Made by a program: the position numbers and the translations under genes. The notes beneath the pieces are model-generated. The model made no database searches. It had not been told where the DNA came from and saw only the letters and a list, made by a program, of their open reading frames with translations. Shown in pieces: positions 9,809 through 18,210 of a stretch of DNA of 64,000 nt. The stretch is from positions 2,418,001-2,482,000 of the forward strand of contig NZ_CP108458.1 of assembly GCF_036242395.1 (NCBI RefSeq), written 5' to 3'. This stretch comes from Kitasatospora sp. NBC_01266 (GTDB lineage: Bacteria; Actinomycetota; Actinomycetes; Streptomycetales; Streptomycetaceae). Numbering within the stretch: the first letter of the stretch is position 1; each line of letters begins with the position of its first letter.

Positions 9809-10354
9809 ATGACCCAGCCCGCCCGCCGCACCGGCCCGTTGCTCGCACTCGCCGTCGTGCTGCTGCTCACCGCCGGCGCGGTGACGGCGGCACTGCTCTG
9901 GCCGGCCGCCAAGCACCCGGCCGCCGCGCCGCCGCCCAGGCCCGCCGCGCCCCCCTCGCCGAGCCCCTCGCCGTCGCCCTCCCCCAGCCCGAGCAAGCAG
10001 TTGCCCTACCCCTGGTACCCGGTGGGGAGCTGCCTGGACGACCCGCAGCTGAGCCCCGCGATCACCGCGCCGCAGGCCGCCGCGTGCGACCAGCCGCACG
10101 ACGCGCAGTCGATCGGCAACCCGACGCTGCCCGACGGGCTCACCAAGGAGAGCCAGTTGGGCCTGGCCCTGGTGAAGGCCTGCCAGCCGGTGGCCGCCGC
10201 CTGGCAGGCGCAGCAGGGCGGCGGGACCTGGTACGCGCTGCAGTTGGAGCCGTCCCTGGCGTACTACCAGCAGGGCTACCGGGACGCGACCTGCCTGCTG
10301 GCCGCCTCCCGGAGCAAGGGCGGGCCGAAGCTGACCGCGCCGCTGAAGAACTGA
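9809..10354 (+). CDS. Anchored exported protein, septum-formation-like domain
   Basis: A 181-aa protein with an N-terminal hydrophobic segment (about residues 9-31), a Pro/Ser-rich linker ([12 protein letters not shown]) and an extracytoplasmic domain. That domain begins VGSCLDDPQ and continues [12 protein letters not shown] and ATCLL. The spacing GxCL ... CxxPHDAQ resembles the septum-formation domain (PF13845) of actinobacterial membrane proteins, whose function is poorly known. It is the only rightward gene between hisI and hisF, and so interrupts the leftward his/trp block. ATG at 9809 puts the signal anchor at the N-terminus. Confidence 0.75.
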   Translation: MTQPARRTGPLLALAVVLLLTAGAVTAALLWPAAKHPAAAPPPRPAAPPSPSPSPSPSPSPSKQLPYPWYPVGSCLDDPQLSPAITAPQAAACDQPHDAQSIGNPTLPDGLTKESQLGLALVKACQPVAAAWQAQQGGGTWYALQLEPSLAYYQQGYRDATCLLAASRSKGGPKLTAPLKN

Positions 10355-10379
10355 GCCCGACCGGTCCGAGCCGGCGCCC

Positions 10380-11150
10380 TCAGCGCACCGGGTGCCCCGC
10401 CTCGCGCAGCGCCGTCTTCACGTCGCCGATCCGCAGGTCGCCGAAGTGGAAGACGGAGGCGGCCAGCACCGCGTCGGCGCCCGCCGCCACCGCCGGGGCG
10501 AAGTCGGCGAGCTTGCCGGCGCCGCCGGAGGCGATCACCGGGACGGCGACCCGCTCGCGCACCGCGCGGATCATCGCCAGGTCGTAGCCGTCCTTGGTGC
10601 CGTCCGCGTCCATCGAGTTGAGCAGGATCTCGCCCGCGCCCAACTCGGCGGCGCGCTCGGCCCATTCGACGGCGTCAAGGCCGGTGCCGCGGCGCCCGCC
10701 GTGGGTGGTCACCTCGAAGCCCGAAGGGGTCTCGGTGCCCGGCTGGACCCGCCGGGCGTCCACCGAGAGCACCAGTACCTGGCGGCCGAACCGCTCGGCG
10801 ATCTCGCGGATCAGCTCGGGCCGGGCGATCGCGGCGGTGTTGACGCCGACCTTGTCGGCGCCGGCCCGCAGCAGCTTGTCGACGTCCTCGACGGCCCGGA
10901 TGCCGCCGCCCACGGTGAGCGGGATGAAGACCTGCTCGGCGGTGCGGCGCACCACGTCGTAGGTGGTCTCCCGGTCGCCGGACGAGGCGGTGATGTCCAG
11001 GAAGGTCAACTCGTCGGCGCCCTGGGCGTCGTAGGCACGCGCCAGCTCCACCGGGTCACCGGCGTCGCGCAGGTTCTGGAAGTTGACGCCCTTGACCACC
11101 CGGCCCGCGTCCACGTCCAGGCAGGGGATCACACGTACCGCGAGCGTCAC
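10380..11150 (-). CDS. hisF: Imidazole glycerol phosphate synthase, cyclase subunit
   Basis: With HisH forms imidazole glycerol phosphate and AICAR from PRFAR and ammonia. The 256-aa beta/alpha barrel has both catalytic aspartates, D12 in [14 protein letters not shown] and D131 in LSVDARR, and the phosphate loops TVGGGIR and ASGGAG. The GTG start overlaps the stop of the upstream ridA gene (GTGA) and has a GGAA ribosome site. It is the last gene of the main his operon. Confidence 0.97.
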   Translation of the reverse strand: MTLAVRVIPCLDVDAGRVVKGVNFQNLRDAGDPVELARAYDAQGADELTFLDITASSGDRETTYDVVRRTAEQVFIPLTVGGGIRAVEDVDKLLRAGADKVGVNTAAIARPELIREIAERFGRQVLVLSVDARRVQPGTETPSGFEVTTHGGRRGTGLDAVEWAERAAELGAGEILLNSMDADGTKDGYDLAMIRAVRERVAVPVIASGGAGKLADFAPAVAAGADAVLAASVFHFGDLRIGDVKTALREAGHPVR

Positions 11151-11575
11151 TGCTTTCCTTCCAGGGTCTGCGCCAGTCCGGCGCGGTAGGCGTCGAGTTC
11201 GACCTCGACCATCATCCGGGAGTCGATCAGCCCGTCGACCACCACCATGGTGGCCACCGGGCGGACCGCGTCGAAGAGCTGCTTGTGCGCCCGGCCGACC
11301 TCGTCGGCGTCGCGCAGATGGCTGATGTACATCCGGGTGCGGACCACGTCGTCCGCCGTCAGGCCGTATGCGGCGAGGGCTTCGAGGCCGACCCCGAAGG
11401 CGCTCAGGGCCTGGCTGAAGGGGTCGCCCTCGCCCTCGATCCGGCCGTTGACCCAGGCGGTGCAGCCGCCCACGTACACCTGGTCGCCGACCAGGACGGC
11501 CCGCGCGAAGCCGAACTCCTCCTCCCAGGGGGAGAAGCCGGAGACCCTGCCGCGTACGATCTGACGGTCCGTCAC
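11147..11575 (-). CDS. RidA family protein
   Basis: A 142-aa protein of the RidA/YjgF/UK114 family, whose characterised members hydrolyse reactive enamine/imine intermediates from PLP enzymes. Visible family features are [31 protein letters not shown] and the C-terminal [10 protein letters not shown]. The family arginine is present in VRTRMYI. It opens with GTG overlapping the last base of the priA stop and ends overlapping hisF, so it is firmly inside the his operon. A role in removing imines during amino-acid synthesis is inferred, not shown. Confidence 0.9.
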   Translation of the reverse strand: MTDRQIVRGRVSGFSPWEEEFGFARAVLVGDQVYVGGCTAWVNGRIEGEGDPFSQALSAFGVGLEALAAYGLTADDVVRTRMYISHLRDADEVGRAHKQLFDAVRPVATMVVVDGLIDSRMMVEVELDAYRAGLAQTLEGKQ

Positions 11576-12297
11576 TAGGACACAGCCTCCAGGGCCTCTT
11601 CGAGGGTGAACTTCTGCTCGTAGAGGGCCTTGCCCACAATCGAGCCCTCGACACCTTCGGGCACCAGGGTGGCGATCGCGCGCAGGTCGTCCAGTGAGGA
11701 GACCCCGCCGGAGGCGACCACCGGGCGGTCGGTGCGGGCGCAGACGTCGTGCAGCAGCTGCAGGTTGGGGCCGGTCAGGGTGCCGTCCCGGTTGACGTCG
11801 GTGACCACGTAGCGGGCGCAGCCCTCGGCGTCCAGGCGGGCCATCACCTCGTAGAGGTCGCCGCCGTCCTTGGTCCAGCCGCGACCGCGCAGCGTGGTGC
11901 CGACCACGTCCAGGCCGACCGCGATCTTGTCGCCGTGCTCGGCGATCACCTTGGCCACCCACTCGGGGCTCTCCAGCGCGGCGGTGCCCAGGTTGACCCG
12001 GGTGCAGCCGGTGGCCAGCGCGGCGGCCAGCGAGGCGTCGTCGCGGATGCCGCCGGAGAGCTCGACCTTGATGTCGAGGCGCCCGGTGACCTCGCGCAGC
12101 AGCTCGCGGTTGTCGCCGGTGCCGAAGGCGGCGTCCAGGTCGACCAGGTGCAGCCACTCGGCGCCGGCGTTCTGCCAGGCCAGCGCGGCGGCCAGCGGCT
12201 CGCCGAAGGAGGTCTCGGTGCCGGAGGCGCCCTTGACCAGCCGCACGGCCTGGCCGTCGCGGACGTCGACGGCGGGGAGCAGTTCGAGGCGACTCAT
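11575..12297 (-). CDS. priA: PriA, dual phosphoribosyl isomerase A (HisA/TrpF)
   Basis: A 240-aa beta/alpha barrel that isomerises ProFAR in histidine synthesis and, in actinomycetes lacking trpF, phosphoribosyl anthranilate in tryptophan synthesis. The catalytic aspartates D11 (LPAVDVRDG) and D130 (VGLDVVG), the R19 position and phosphate loops SGGIR and ASGGV are present. A dual role is favoured by family (actinomycete his operon) and by the absence of any trpF among the trp genes here. It could in principle be a HisA-only enzyme if trpF exists elsewhere. It lies between hisH and ridA. Confidence 0.93.
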   Translation of the reverse strand: MSRLELLPAVDVRDGQAVRLVKGASGTETSFGEPLAAALAWQNAGAEWLHLVDLDAAFGTGDNRELLREVTGRLDIKVELSGGIRDDASLAAALATGCTRVNLGTAALESPEWVAKVIAEHGDKIAVGLDVVGTTLRGRGWTKDGGDLYEVMARLDAEGCARYVVTDVNRDGTLTGPNLQLLHDVCARTDRPVVASGGVSSLDDLRAIATLVPEGVEGSIVGKALYEQKFTLEEALEAVS

Positions 12298-12341
12298 GAG
12301 GTACAACTTTCGTGAAACCAGCGGGACTTGACTGGCGGGAT

Positions 12342-12977
12342 TTAGAGGGTGTCGACCCAGTTGGTCAGCAGCGCGGCGCCGGCGTCGCCGGACTTCTCGG
12401 GGTGGAACTGGGTGGCCCAGAGCGGGCCGTTCTCGACCGCCGCGACGAACGGCTCGCCATGGGTGGTCCAACTGACCAGCGGGGCGTGGATCTTGTCGTT
12501 GGTGATCTCCAGCTCCCAGCGCCGCACCCCGTAGGAGTGCACGAAGTAGAACCGGGTCTCGGGGTCGAGGCCGGCGAAGAGCCGGCTGCGCTCGGGCCAG
12601 GAGACCGTGTTCCAGCCCATGTGCGGGATGACCGGCGCGTCCAGCGGCTCGACCGTGCCGGGCCACTCGTCGCAGCCCGCCGTCTCCACCCCGTGCTCGA
12701 CCCCGCGCTCGAAGAGGATCTGCATCCCCACGCAGATGCCCAGCACCGGACGGCCGCCGGCCAGCCGGCGGCCGATGATCCGATCGCCGCGCACTGCCTT
12801 CAGCCCGCGCATGCAGGCCTCGTAGGCACCGACTCCCGGCACCAGCAGGCCGTCCGCGTCCAGCGCCTGCTGGAAGTCGGAAGTCACCGTGACGCTGGCG
12901 CCGGTGCGCTCGACGGCCCGCTGCGCGGAGCGCAGGTTTCCTGATCCGTAGTCGAGGACCACGACGTTCTTGCCCAT
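12342..12977 (-). CDS. hisH: Imidazole glycerol phosphate synthase, glutaminase subunit
   Basis: Class I glutamine amidotransferase supplying ammonia to HisF. The 211-aa protein has the nucleophile elbow LGICVGMQ with C82, the oxyanion stretch [11 protein letters not shown] and the His/Glu pair in [10 protein letters not shown] near residue 193. The start [15 protein letters not shown] is typical. It lies 44 nt before priA and 30 nt after a small membrane gene, in the same direction. Confidence 0.97.
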   Translation of the reverse strand: MGKNVVVLDYGSGNLRSAQRAVERTGASVTVTSDFQQALDADGLLVPGVGAYEACMRGLKAVRGDRIIGRRLAGGRPVLGICVGMQILFERGVEHGVETAGCDEWPGTVEPLDAPVIPHMGWNTVSWPERSRLFAGLDPETRFYFVHSYGVRRWELEITNDKIHAPLVSWTTHGEPFVAAVENGPLWATQFHPEKSGDAGAALLTNWVDTL

Positions 12978-13007
12978 GATCGGGACAACTCCAGTGTCTA
13001 GGCGTGC

Positions 13008-13157
13008 TCAGAGGCGCATGACGCCGGCGGCCAGGCAGAACGCCGAGCTGAGGGCGAGCAGGACGATGACGCCCTTGGGCAGCTTCTGCTTCCAGAACGA
13101 GTACACGCCGCCGGCCAGGAAGAGGCCCACGACGATCATCACGGTGGCCGTGTTCAC
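13008..13157 (-). CDS. Small membrane protein of the his operon
   Basis: A 49-aa protein with two hydrophobic helices (about residues 5-16 and 25-43) separated by a short basic loop WKQKLPKG. It starts with GTG overlapping the hisB stop codon, which argues strongly for real, coupled translation. A small membrane protein is found at this place in Streptomyces his operons. Its function is unknown; it is not an enzyme of the histidine pathway. Confidence 0.75.
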   Translation of the reverse strand: MNTATVMIVVGLFLAGGVYSFWKQKLPKGVIVLLALSSAFCLAAGVMRL

Positions 13158-13753
13158 AGCGCGCCCTTCGTCGAGGGGAGGACGCCGGCCGCCTTCGCCC
13201 GCGGGTCGAACTCCGCGGCGTAGCGCAGCGCCCGGGCCAGCGCCTTGAACTGGCACTCCACGATGTGGTGCGCGTTGCGCCCGTAGGGGACGTGCACGTG
13301 CAGGGCTATCTGCGCCTGGGCGACGAAGGACTCCAGGATGTGCCGGGTCATCGTCACGTCGTAGCTGCCGATCATCGGCGCCATGTTCTCGGGCTCGCTG
13401 TGCACCAGGTACGGGCGGCCGGAGAGGTCGACGGTCACCTGGGCCAGCGACTCGTCCAGCGGGACGGTGCAGTTGCCGAACCGGTAGATGCCGGTCTTGT
13501 CGCCGAGCGCCTGCTTGAACGCGGCACCCAGCGCGAGGGCGGTGTCCTCGATCGTGTGGTGGGTGTCGATGTGCAGGTCACCCTCGGTCTTCACGGTGAG
13601 GTCGAAGAGACCGTGGCGGCCCAGCTGGTCGAGCATGTGGTCGTAGAACCCGACGCCCGTGGAGATGTCGGTCTGGCCGGTGCCGTCGAGATTGATCTCG
13701 ACCAGGACCGTGGTCTCCTTCGTGGTGCGCTCAACGCGCCCGATGCGGGACAT
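13154..13753 (-). CDS. hisB: Imidazoleglycerol-phosphate dehydratase
   Basis: Dehydrates imidazole glycerol phosphate to imidazole acetol phosphate. The 199-aa monofunctional enzyme has the manganese-binding histidine repeats: [27 protein letters not shown], and near the end [17 protein letters not shown]. Start [14 protein letters not shown] is standard. Its ATG overlaps the hisC stop by one base, and its own stop overlaps the next small gene, so the block is tightly coupled. Confidence 0.97.
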   Translation of the reverse strand: MSRIGRVERTTKETTVLVEINLDGTGQTDISTGVGFYDHMLDQLGRHGLFDLTVKTEGDLHIDTHHTIEDTALALGAAFKQALGDKTGIYRFGNCTVPLDESLAQVTVDLSGRPYLVHSEPENMAPMIGSYDVTMTRHILESFVAQAQIALHVHVPYGRNAHHIVECQFKALARALRYAAEFDPRAKAAGVLPSTKGAL

Positions 13754-14871
13754 CAGTTCTTACAGCTCCTTGGTGACATTTCCTTGGTGACAGTGCGGAC
13801 CGCGTCCAGGAAGGCGTCGTTCTCGGCGGGAGTGCCGGCCGTGACGCGCAGGTACCCGGGGACGCCGTTGTCGCGGATCAGCACGCCCTGGTCGAGGATC
13901 GCCTGCCAGACGGCACGCTGGTCCTCGAAGGTCCCGAACTGGATGAAGTTCGAGTCCGAGTCGGTGACGGTCAGGCCCATCGCCCGCAGCGCCTCGACCA
14001 CCCGGTCGCGCTCGGCCTTGAGCCGCTGCACGTAGCCGAGCAGCGTGTCGGTGTGCTCCAGGCAGGCCAGCGCGGTCGCCTGGGTGACGGCCGAGAGGTG
14101 GTACGGCAGCCGGACCAGCTGCACGGCGTCCACCACGGCGCGGTCGGCGGCCAGGTAGCCCAGCCGCAGGCCGGCCGCGCCGAAGGCCTTGGACATGGTG
14201 CGGGTGACCACCAGCAGCGGGCGGCCCTCGATCAGCGGCAGCAGCGAGGCGCGGTGCGAGAACTCGACGTACGCCTCGTCCACGATCACCACGGTCGGCT
14301 TGACCGCCTGCGCGGCCTCGTAGAGCGCGAGCACGGTGTCGCGCTCCACGGCGGTGCCGGTCGGGTTGTTCGGCGAGCAGATGAAGAGCACGTCGGGGCG
14401 GTGCTCGGCGAGGGCCGCGATCGCCGCTTCGACGTCGATGGTGAAGTCGGCGTTGCGCGGCCCGGCGATCCAGCGGGTGCCGGTGCCCCGTGAGATCAGC
14501 TCGTGCATCTGGTAGGACGGCTCGAAGCCGAGCGCGCTGCGGCCCGGGCCGCCGAAGGTCTGCAGCAGCTGCTGGATGACCTCGTTGGAGCCGTTGGCCG
14601 CCCAGACCTGGCCGAGCTCCAGCGGGTGCCCGGTGGTGCCGGTCAGGTAGCGGGCCAGCTCGGTGCGGAGCTCGACGGCGTCGCGGTCCGGGTAGCGGTT
14701 GAGGCCGCGGGCGGCGTCGGCGACCCGCTCGGCGATCCGGGCCACCAGCGGCTCGGGCAGCTGGTAGGGGTTCTCGTTGGTGTTCAGCTGGACCGGGACG
14801 TCCAGCTGCGGGGCGCCGTAGGGCGACTGGCCGCGCAGCTCGTCCCGGACCGGCAGGTCGTCGATCTTCAC
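13753..14871 (-). CDS. hisC: Histidinol-phosphate aminotransferase
   Basis: PLP enzyme of fold type I converting imidazole acetol phosphate to histidinol phosphate. The 372-aa protein has [10 protein letters not shown] at the N-terminus, SPNNPTGT in the substrate loop, VDEAYVEFS and the PLP lysine in [17 protein letters not shown]. The chosen GTG ([12 protein letters not shown]) overlaps the hisD stop codon. The C-terminal part [18 protein letters not shown] and YLRVTAGT is intact. Confidence 0.97.
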   Translation of the reverse strand: MKIDDLPVRDELRGQSPYGAPQLDVPVQLNTNENPYQLPEPLVARIAERVADAARGLNRYPDRDAVELRTELARYLTGTTGHPLELGQVWAANGSNEVIQQLLQTFGGPGRSALGFEPSYQMHELISRGTGTRWIAGPRNADFTIDVEAAIAALAEHRPDVLFICSPNNPTGTAVERDTVLALYEAAQAVKPTVVIVDEAYVEFSHRASLLPLIEGRPLLVVTRTMSKAFGAAGLRLGYLAADRAVVDAVQLVRLPYHLSAVTQATALACLEHTDTLLGYVQRLKAERDRVVEALRAMGLTVTDSDSNFIQFGTFEDQRAVWQAILDQGVLIRDNGVPGYLRVTAGTPAENDAFLDAVRTVTKEMSPRSCKN

Positions 14872-16202
14872 GCGTTGGGGACCGTCCAGTCGCTGTGCTG
14901 CTCTAGTTCGCCTTCGGCAAAACGTGCGCGGATCGCATCGCCGTGACCCGGCAGGTCCTCGGCGTTGGCGAGGTTCACCACGTGCGCGGCGACGTCCGCC
15001 AGCGCCTCGCGGCTGTAGTCGATCACGTGGATGCCGCGCAGGAAGGACTGCACGGACAGGCCCGAGGAGTGGCAGGCGCAGCCGCCGGTGGGCAGCACGT
15101 GGTTGGAGCCGGCCGCATAGTCGCCCAGCGAGACCGGGGCGAACCGGCCCACGAAGATCGCGCCCGCGTTGCGCACCCGGGCGGCGACGGCGGCCGCGTC
15201 CCGGGTCTGGATCTCCAGGTGCTCGGCGGCGTAGGCGTTGGCCACGAGCAGGCCCTGCGCCAGGTCGTCCACCAGCACGGTGCCGGACTGCCGGCCGGTC
15301 AGCGCCGTGCTGACCCGCTCGCGGTGCTTGGTCTCGGCCACCTGCTTCACCAGTTCGGCGTCGACCGCGTCGGCCAGCGCGACCGAGTCGGTGACCAGCA
15401 CGGAGGCGGCCATCGGGTCGTGCTCGGCCTGGCTGATCAGGTCGGCGGCCACCTCGGCGGGCACCGCGCTGTCGTCCGCCAGCACCATGATCTCGGTCGG
15501 CCCGGCCTCGGCGTCGATCCCGATCCGGCCCTTGAGCAGGCGCTTGGCGGAGGCCACGTAGATGTTGCCGGGCCCGGTGACCAGGTTGACCGGCGCGCAC
15601 TCCTCGGTGCCGTAGGCGAACATCGCGACCGCCTGGGCACCGCCGACCGAGTACACCTCGGTGACGCCCAGCAGCGCGCAGGCCGCCAGGATCGCCGGGT
15701 GCACCTTGCCGCCGAAGTCCTTCTGCGGCGGCGAGGTGACCGCGATGCCCTGGACGCCGGCCTCCTGGGCGGGCACCACATTCATCACAACGGAGGACGG
15801 GTAGACGGCCAGGCCGCCCGGCACGTAGAGGCCGACCCGGTCCATCGGCACCCAGCGCTCGCTGACCGTGCCGCCCGGCACCACCTGGGTGGTGTGGTCG
15901 GTGCGGCGCTGCTCGCGGTGGACCAGCCGGGCCCGGCGGATCGACTCCTCCAGGGCGGCCCGGACCTTCGGGTCCAGGGTCTCCAGGGCGGCGGCGATCT
16001 CCGCCTCGGGCACCCGGGTGCTCGCCAGCGTGACGCCGTCGAAGCGCTCGGTGATCTCGATCAGCGCCGCGACCCCGCGATGGCGCACGTCCTCGCAGAT
16101 CGGCCGCACCTTCTCCAGGGCGGCCTCCACGTCGAACTCGGCACGGGGCAGCAGATCGCGCGGGTCGCCGGTGGCGCCGCGCAGGTCGATTCGAGAGATC
16201 AC
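14868..16202 (-). CDS. hisD: Histidinol dehydrogenase
   Basis: NAD-linked zinc enzyme oxidising histidinol to histidine, the last two steps of the pathway. The 444-aa protein starts with the standard MISRIDLRG (GTG codon) and contains [44 protein letters not shown] and the metal-binding [18 protein letters not shown]. It is the first gene of the his operon. A possible -10 element lies 8 nt before the start codon, so the mRNA could be leaderless. Confidence 0.97.
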   Translation of the reverse strand: MISRIDLRGATGDPRDLLPRAEFDVEAALEKVRPICEDVRHRGVAALIEITERFDGVTLASTRVPEAEIAAALETLDPKVRAALEESIRRARLVHREQRRTDHTTQVVPGGTVSERWVPMDRVGLYVPGGLAVYPSSVVMNVVPAQEAGVQGIAVTSPPQKDFGGKVHPAILAACALLGVTEVYSVGGAQAVAMFAYGTEECAPVNLVTGPGNIYVASAKRLLKGRIGIDAEAGPTEIMVLADDSAVPAEVAADLISQAEHDPMAASVLVTDSVALADAVDAELVKQVAETKHRERVSTALTGRQSGTVLVDDLAQGLLVANAYAAEHLEIQTRDAAAVAARVRNAGAIFVGRFAPVSLGDYAAGSNHVLPTGGCACHSSGLSVQSFLRGIHVIDYSREALADVAAHVVNLANAEDLPGHGDAIRARFAEGELEQHSDWTVPNA

Positions 16203-16240
16203 ACGGCCCAGTGTAAGGAGTGTCCGGAATGGGTGGCCCC
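16203..16240 (-). promoter_or_regulatory. Putative his operon promoter
   Basis: On the minus strand a TACACT hexamer (16215-16210) stands 7 nt from the hisD GTG, which would place transcription start at or next to the start codon. No good -35 is visible at 17-18 nt. Low certainty. Confidence 0.35.
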
Positions 16241-16374
16241 GCATTTCAGTCCGTGATACGAACGCTGAGACGTCCGGCTGGTGGCGTCCAGGGGCCGGGG
16301 GACGCCGGGACGAACCGGGACGAACGGTGTTCCGGGGCGGCCGGCGCACCGGGATGAACGGGGGGACTGCCGCA

Positions 16375-18207
16375 ATGACGGGGCTGCCGGGAATGGCGGG
16401 GGCGCAGGGGATGGCGGGGGCGCCGGAGGCGCCGGCGGACTGGAGCCCGGTCGAGCGGCGGCTGTGGGACGCCTTCCGGTGCGGCGCGGTCTGCGACCTG
16501 TCGGTCGGCGACCGGCACGCCGACGATCCGGCCGCCCCGGGCAGCTGGGGCCCGGAGCGGACCGTACGGGCCGGGGTGCTCGCACTGCTGCTGCTCGCCG
16601 GCCCCGCCGCCGTGCCGGGCACGGTGCGCGGCCTCAAGCTCACCGGCGCGCTGGTCACCGGGCGGTTCGACCTCGCGGGCGGCCGGATCACCGACTTCGT
16701 CGAGCTGCGCGCCTGCCGCTTCGACACCGGCGTGCTGCTCTCCGAGGCCCAGGCAGGTACCGTGCGCTTCGACGGCTGCTGGCTGCCCCGGCTGGACGGC
16801 TCCCGGCTGACCACCTCCGGCGACCTGGTGCTGGCCCGCTGCGTGGTGCCCTTCGGGGTGCGGCTGACCGACGCCCAGATCGGCACCGACCTGATCGTCA
16901 ACTACCTGACGGCGGGCTGCGACCAGTACAAGCACGCGTTCTCGGCCGACGGCCTGACGGTCCACCAGGACTTCGAGGCCGACCGGCTGACCACCTACGG
17001 CGACCTGAGCCTGCGCACCGCCAAGGTCGGCGGCCGGCTCTCGCTGCGCGGCGCCGAGCTGCACGCCCGCCCCGGCCAGAGCAACTGCCTCAACGCGGCC
17101 CGGATCAACGTCGGCAGCACCTGCTACCTGACCGGCTGGCTGCCGCTCGGGCCGGTCCGGCCGCACCCCGGCACGCATCCGCTCGCGGTGCAGGGCGTCG
17201 TCTACAGCCTGCGCAACGGCGACCCGGGGCCGTTCTACCGCGCGCCGCAGAGCTCGGACCCGCGCGCCGAGGAGCCGCAGGCTCCGGATGCCCAGGACGC
17301 ACCGCCGGTACCGGCGCCGCGCCCGGCCGCCGAGACCGGCGAGCCGATGGCGCAGGGCAGCGAGTTCGGCGACATGTACGCCCAGGGCTTCGGCGAGCCG
17401 GCCGCGCTCGGCAGCCGCACCCTGCCGTTCCGCGCCTTCGGCGGGGTCCGCCTGGAGGACGCCCGCTTCGAGTCCGCCTGCCTGATCACCAACGCCGAGT
17501 TCCACCTGGGCGAGGACCAGGAACTGTCGCTGCGCCGGATCCAGACCCCCGAACTGCGCTTCACCTGCCCGACCCCGCCCACCGGCACGGTCGCCCTCTC
17601 CCGGGCCCGGATCGGCAACCTGGTCGACTCCCCCGGCGCCTGGCCCACCAACCACCGGGTCCGGCTGACCGGCTTCGCCTACGAGAACCTGCGCCCGCCG
17701 GAGGGCACCGCCTTCACCATCGCCCAGCGGATCAGCTGGCTGGACCACGCGCTGGACGCCTACCACCCCGAGCCCTACGAGCAGTTGGCCGCCGCCCTGC
17801 GCCGCGACGGCCTCGACGAGGACGCCCGCGAGGTGCAGTACGCCAAGCAGCACCGCCGCAGTCAGAACCTGCCGCTGCTGAGCCGGTTCTGGTGCCGCTT
17901 CCAGGACATCACGGTGGGCTACGGCTACCGCCCGGGCCGGGCGGCGGCCTGGCTGGTCGCCGCCTGGCTGCTGGGCACCCTCTGGTTCGCCGGCCACCAG
18001 CCGCCACCGGTCAAGGTGGACGAACACCCGCACTGGAACGCCGCGCTGTACTCCGCCAGCCTGGTGCTGCCGATCGTCAACCTGGGCCAGGACGGCTGGG
18101 CACCGGCCGGCTTCAGCCAGTGGCTGAGCGCGGGGCTGGTGATGACCGGCTGGCTGCTGGCGACGACGGCGGTGACCGGCGCGACCCGCGTGCTGCAGCG
18201 GGGCTGA
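16375..18207 (+). CDS. Beta-helix-repeat membrane protein of unknown function
   Basis: A 610-aa protein of a Streptomyces family often labelled membrane-associated oxidoreductase, although I see no nucleotide-binding motif. After an N-terminal segment, residues from about 80 to 450 consist of irregular roughly 20-residue strands of alternating hydrophobic residues (for example [19 protein letters not shown]), typical of a right-handed beta-helix. A Pro/Glu-rich insert interrupts them near residues 285-330. A helical stretch [20 protein letters not shown] and [10 protein letters not shown] leads to two or three membrane helices at about 522-605. I chose ATG 16375 because a GGGGGGA site precedes it; an ATG at 16354 is possible. 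The NACHT gene follows after 3 nt, so the two are probably one operon. Confidence 0.7.
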   Translation: MTGLPGMAGAQGMAGAPEAPADWSPVERRLWDAFRCGAVCDLSVGDRHADDPAAPGSWGPERTVRAGVLALLLLAGPAAVPGTVRGLKLTGALVTGRFDLAGGRITDFVELRACRFDTGVLLSEAQAGTVRFDGCWLPRLDGSRLTTSGDLVLARCVVPFGVRLTDAQIGTDLIVNYLTAGCDQYKHAFSADGLTVHQDFEADRLTTYGDLSLRTAKVGGRLSLRGAELHARPGQSNCLNAARINVGSTCYLTGWLPLGPVRPHPGTHPLAVQGVVYSLRNGDPGPFYRAPQSSDPRAEEPQAPDAQDAPPVPAPRPAAETGEPMAQGSEFGDMYAQGFGEPAALGSRTLPFRAFGGVRLEDARFESACLITNAEFHLGEDQELSLRRIQTPELRFTCPTPPTGTVALSRARIGNLVDSPGAWPTNHRVRLTGFAYENLRPPEGTAFTIAQRISWLDHALDAYHPEPYEQLAAALRRDGLDEDAREVQYAKQHRRSQNLPLLSRFWCRFQDITVGYGYRPGRAAAWLVAAWLLGTLWFAGHQPPPVKVDEHPHWNAALYSASLVLPIVNLGQDGWAPAGFSQWLSAGLVMTGWLLATTAVTGATRVLQRG

Positions 18208-18210
18208 GGC

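Noticed and set aside
16375-18207. Oxidoreductase activity for the beta-helix membrane protein
   Set aside because: The family name is used in annotation, but no Rossmann, flavin or metal motif is visible; I kept it as unknown function.
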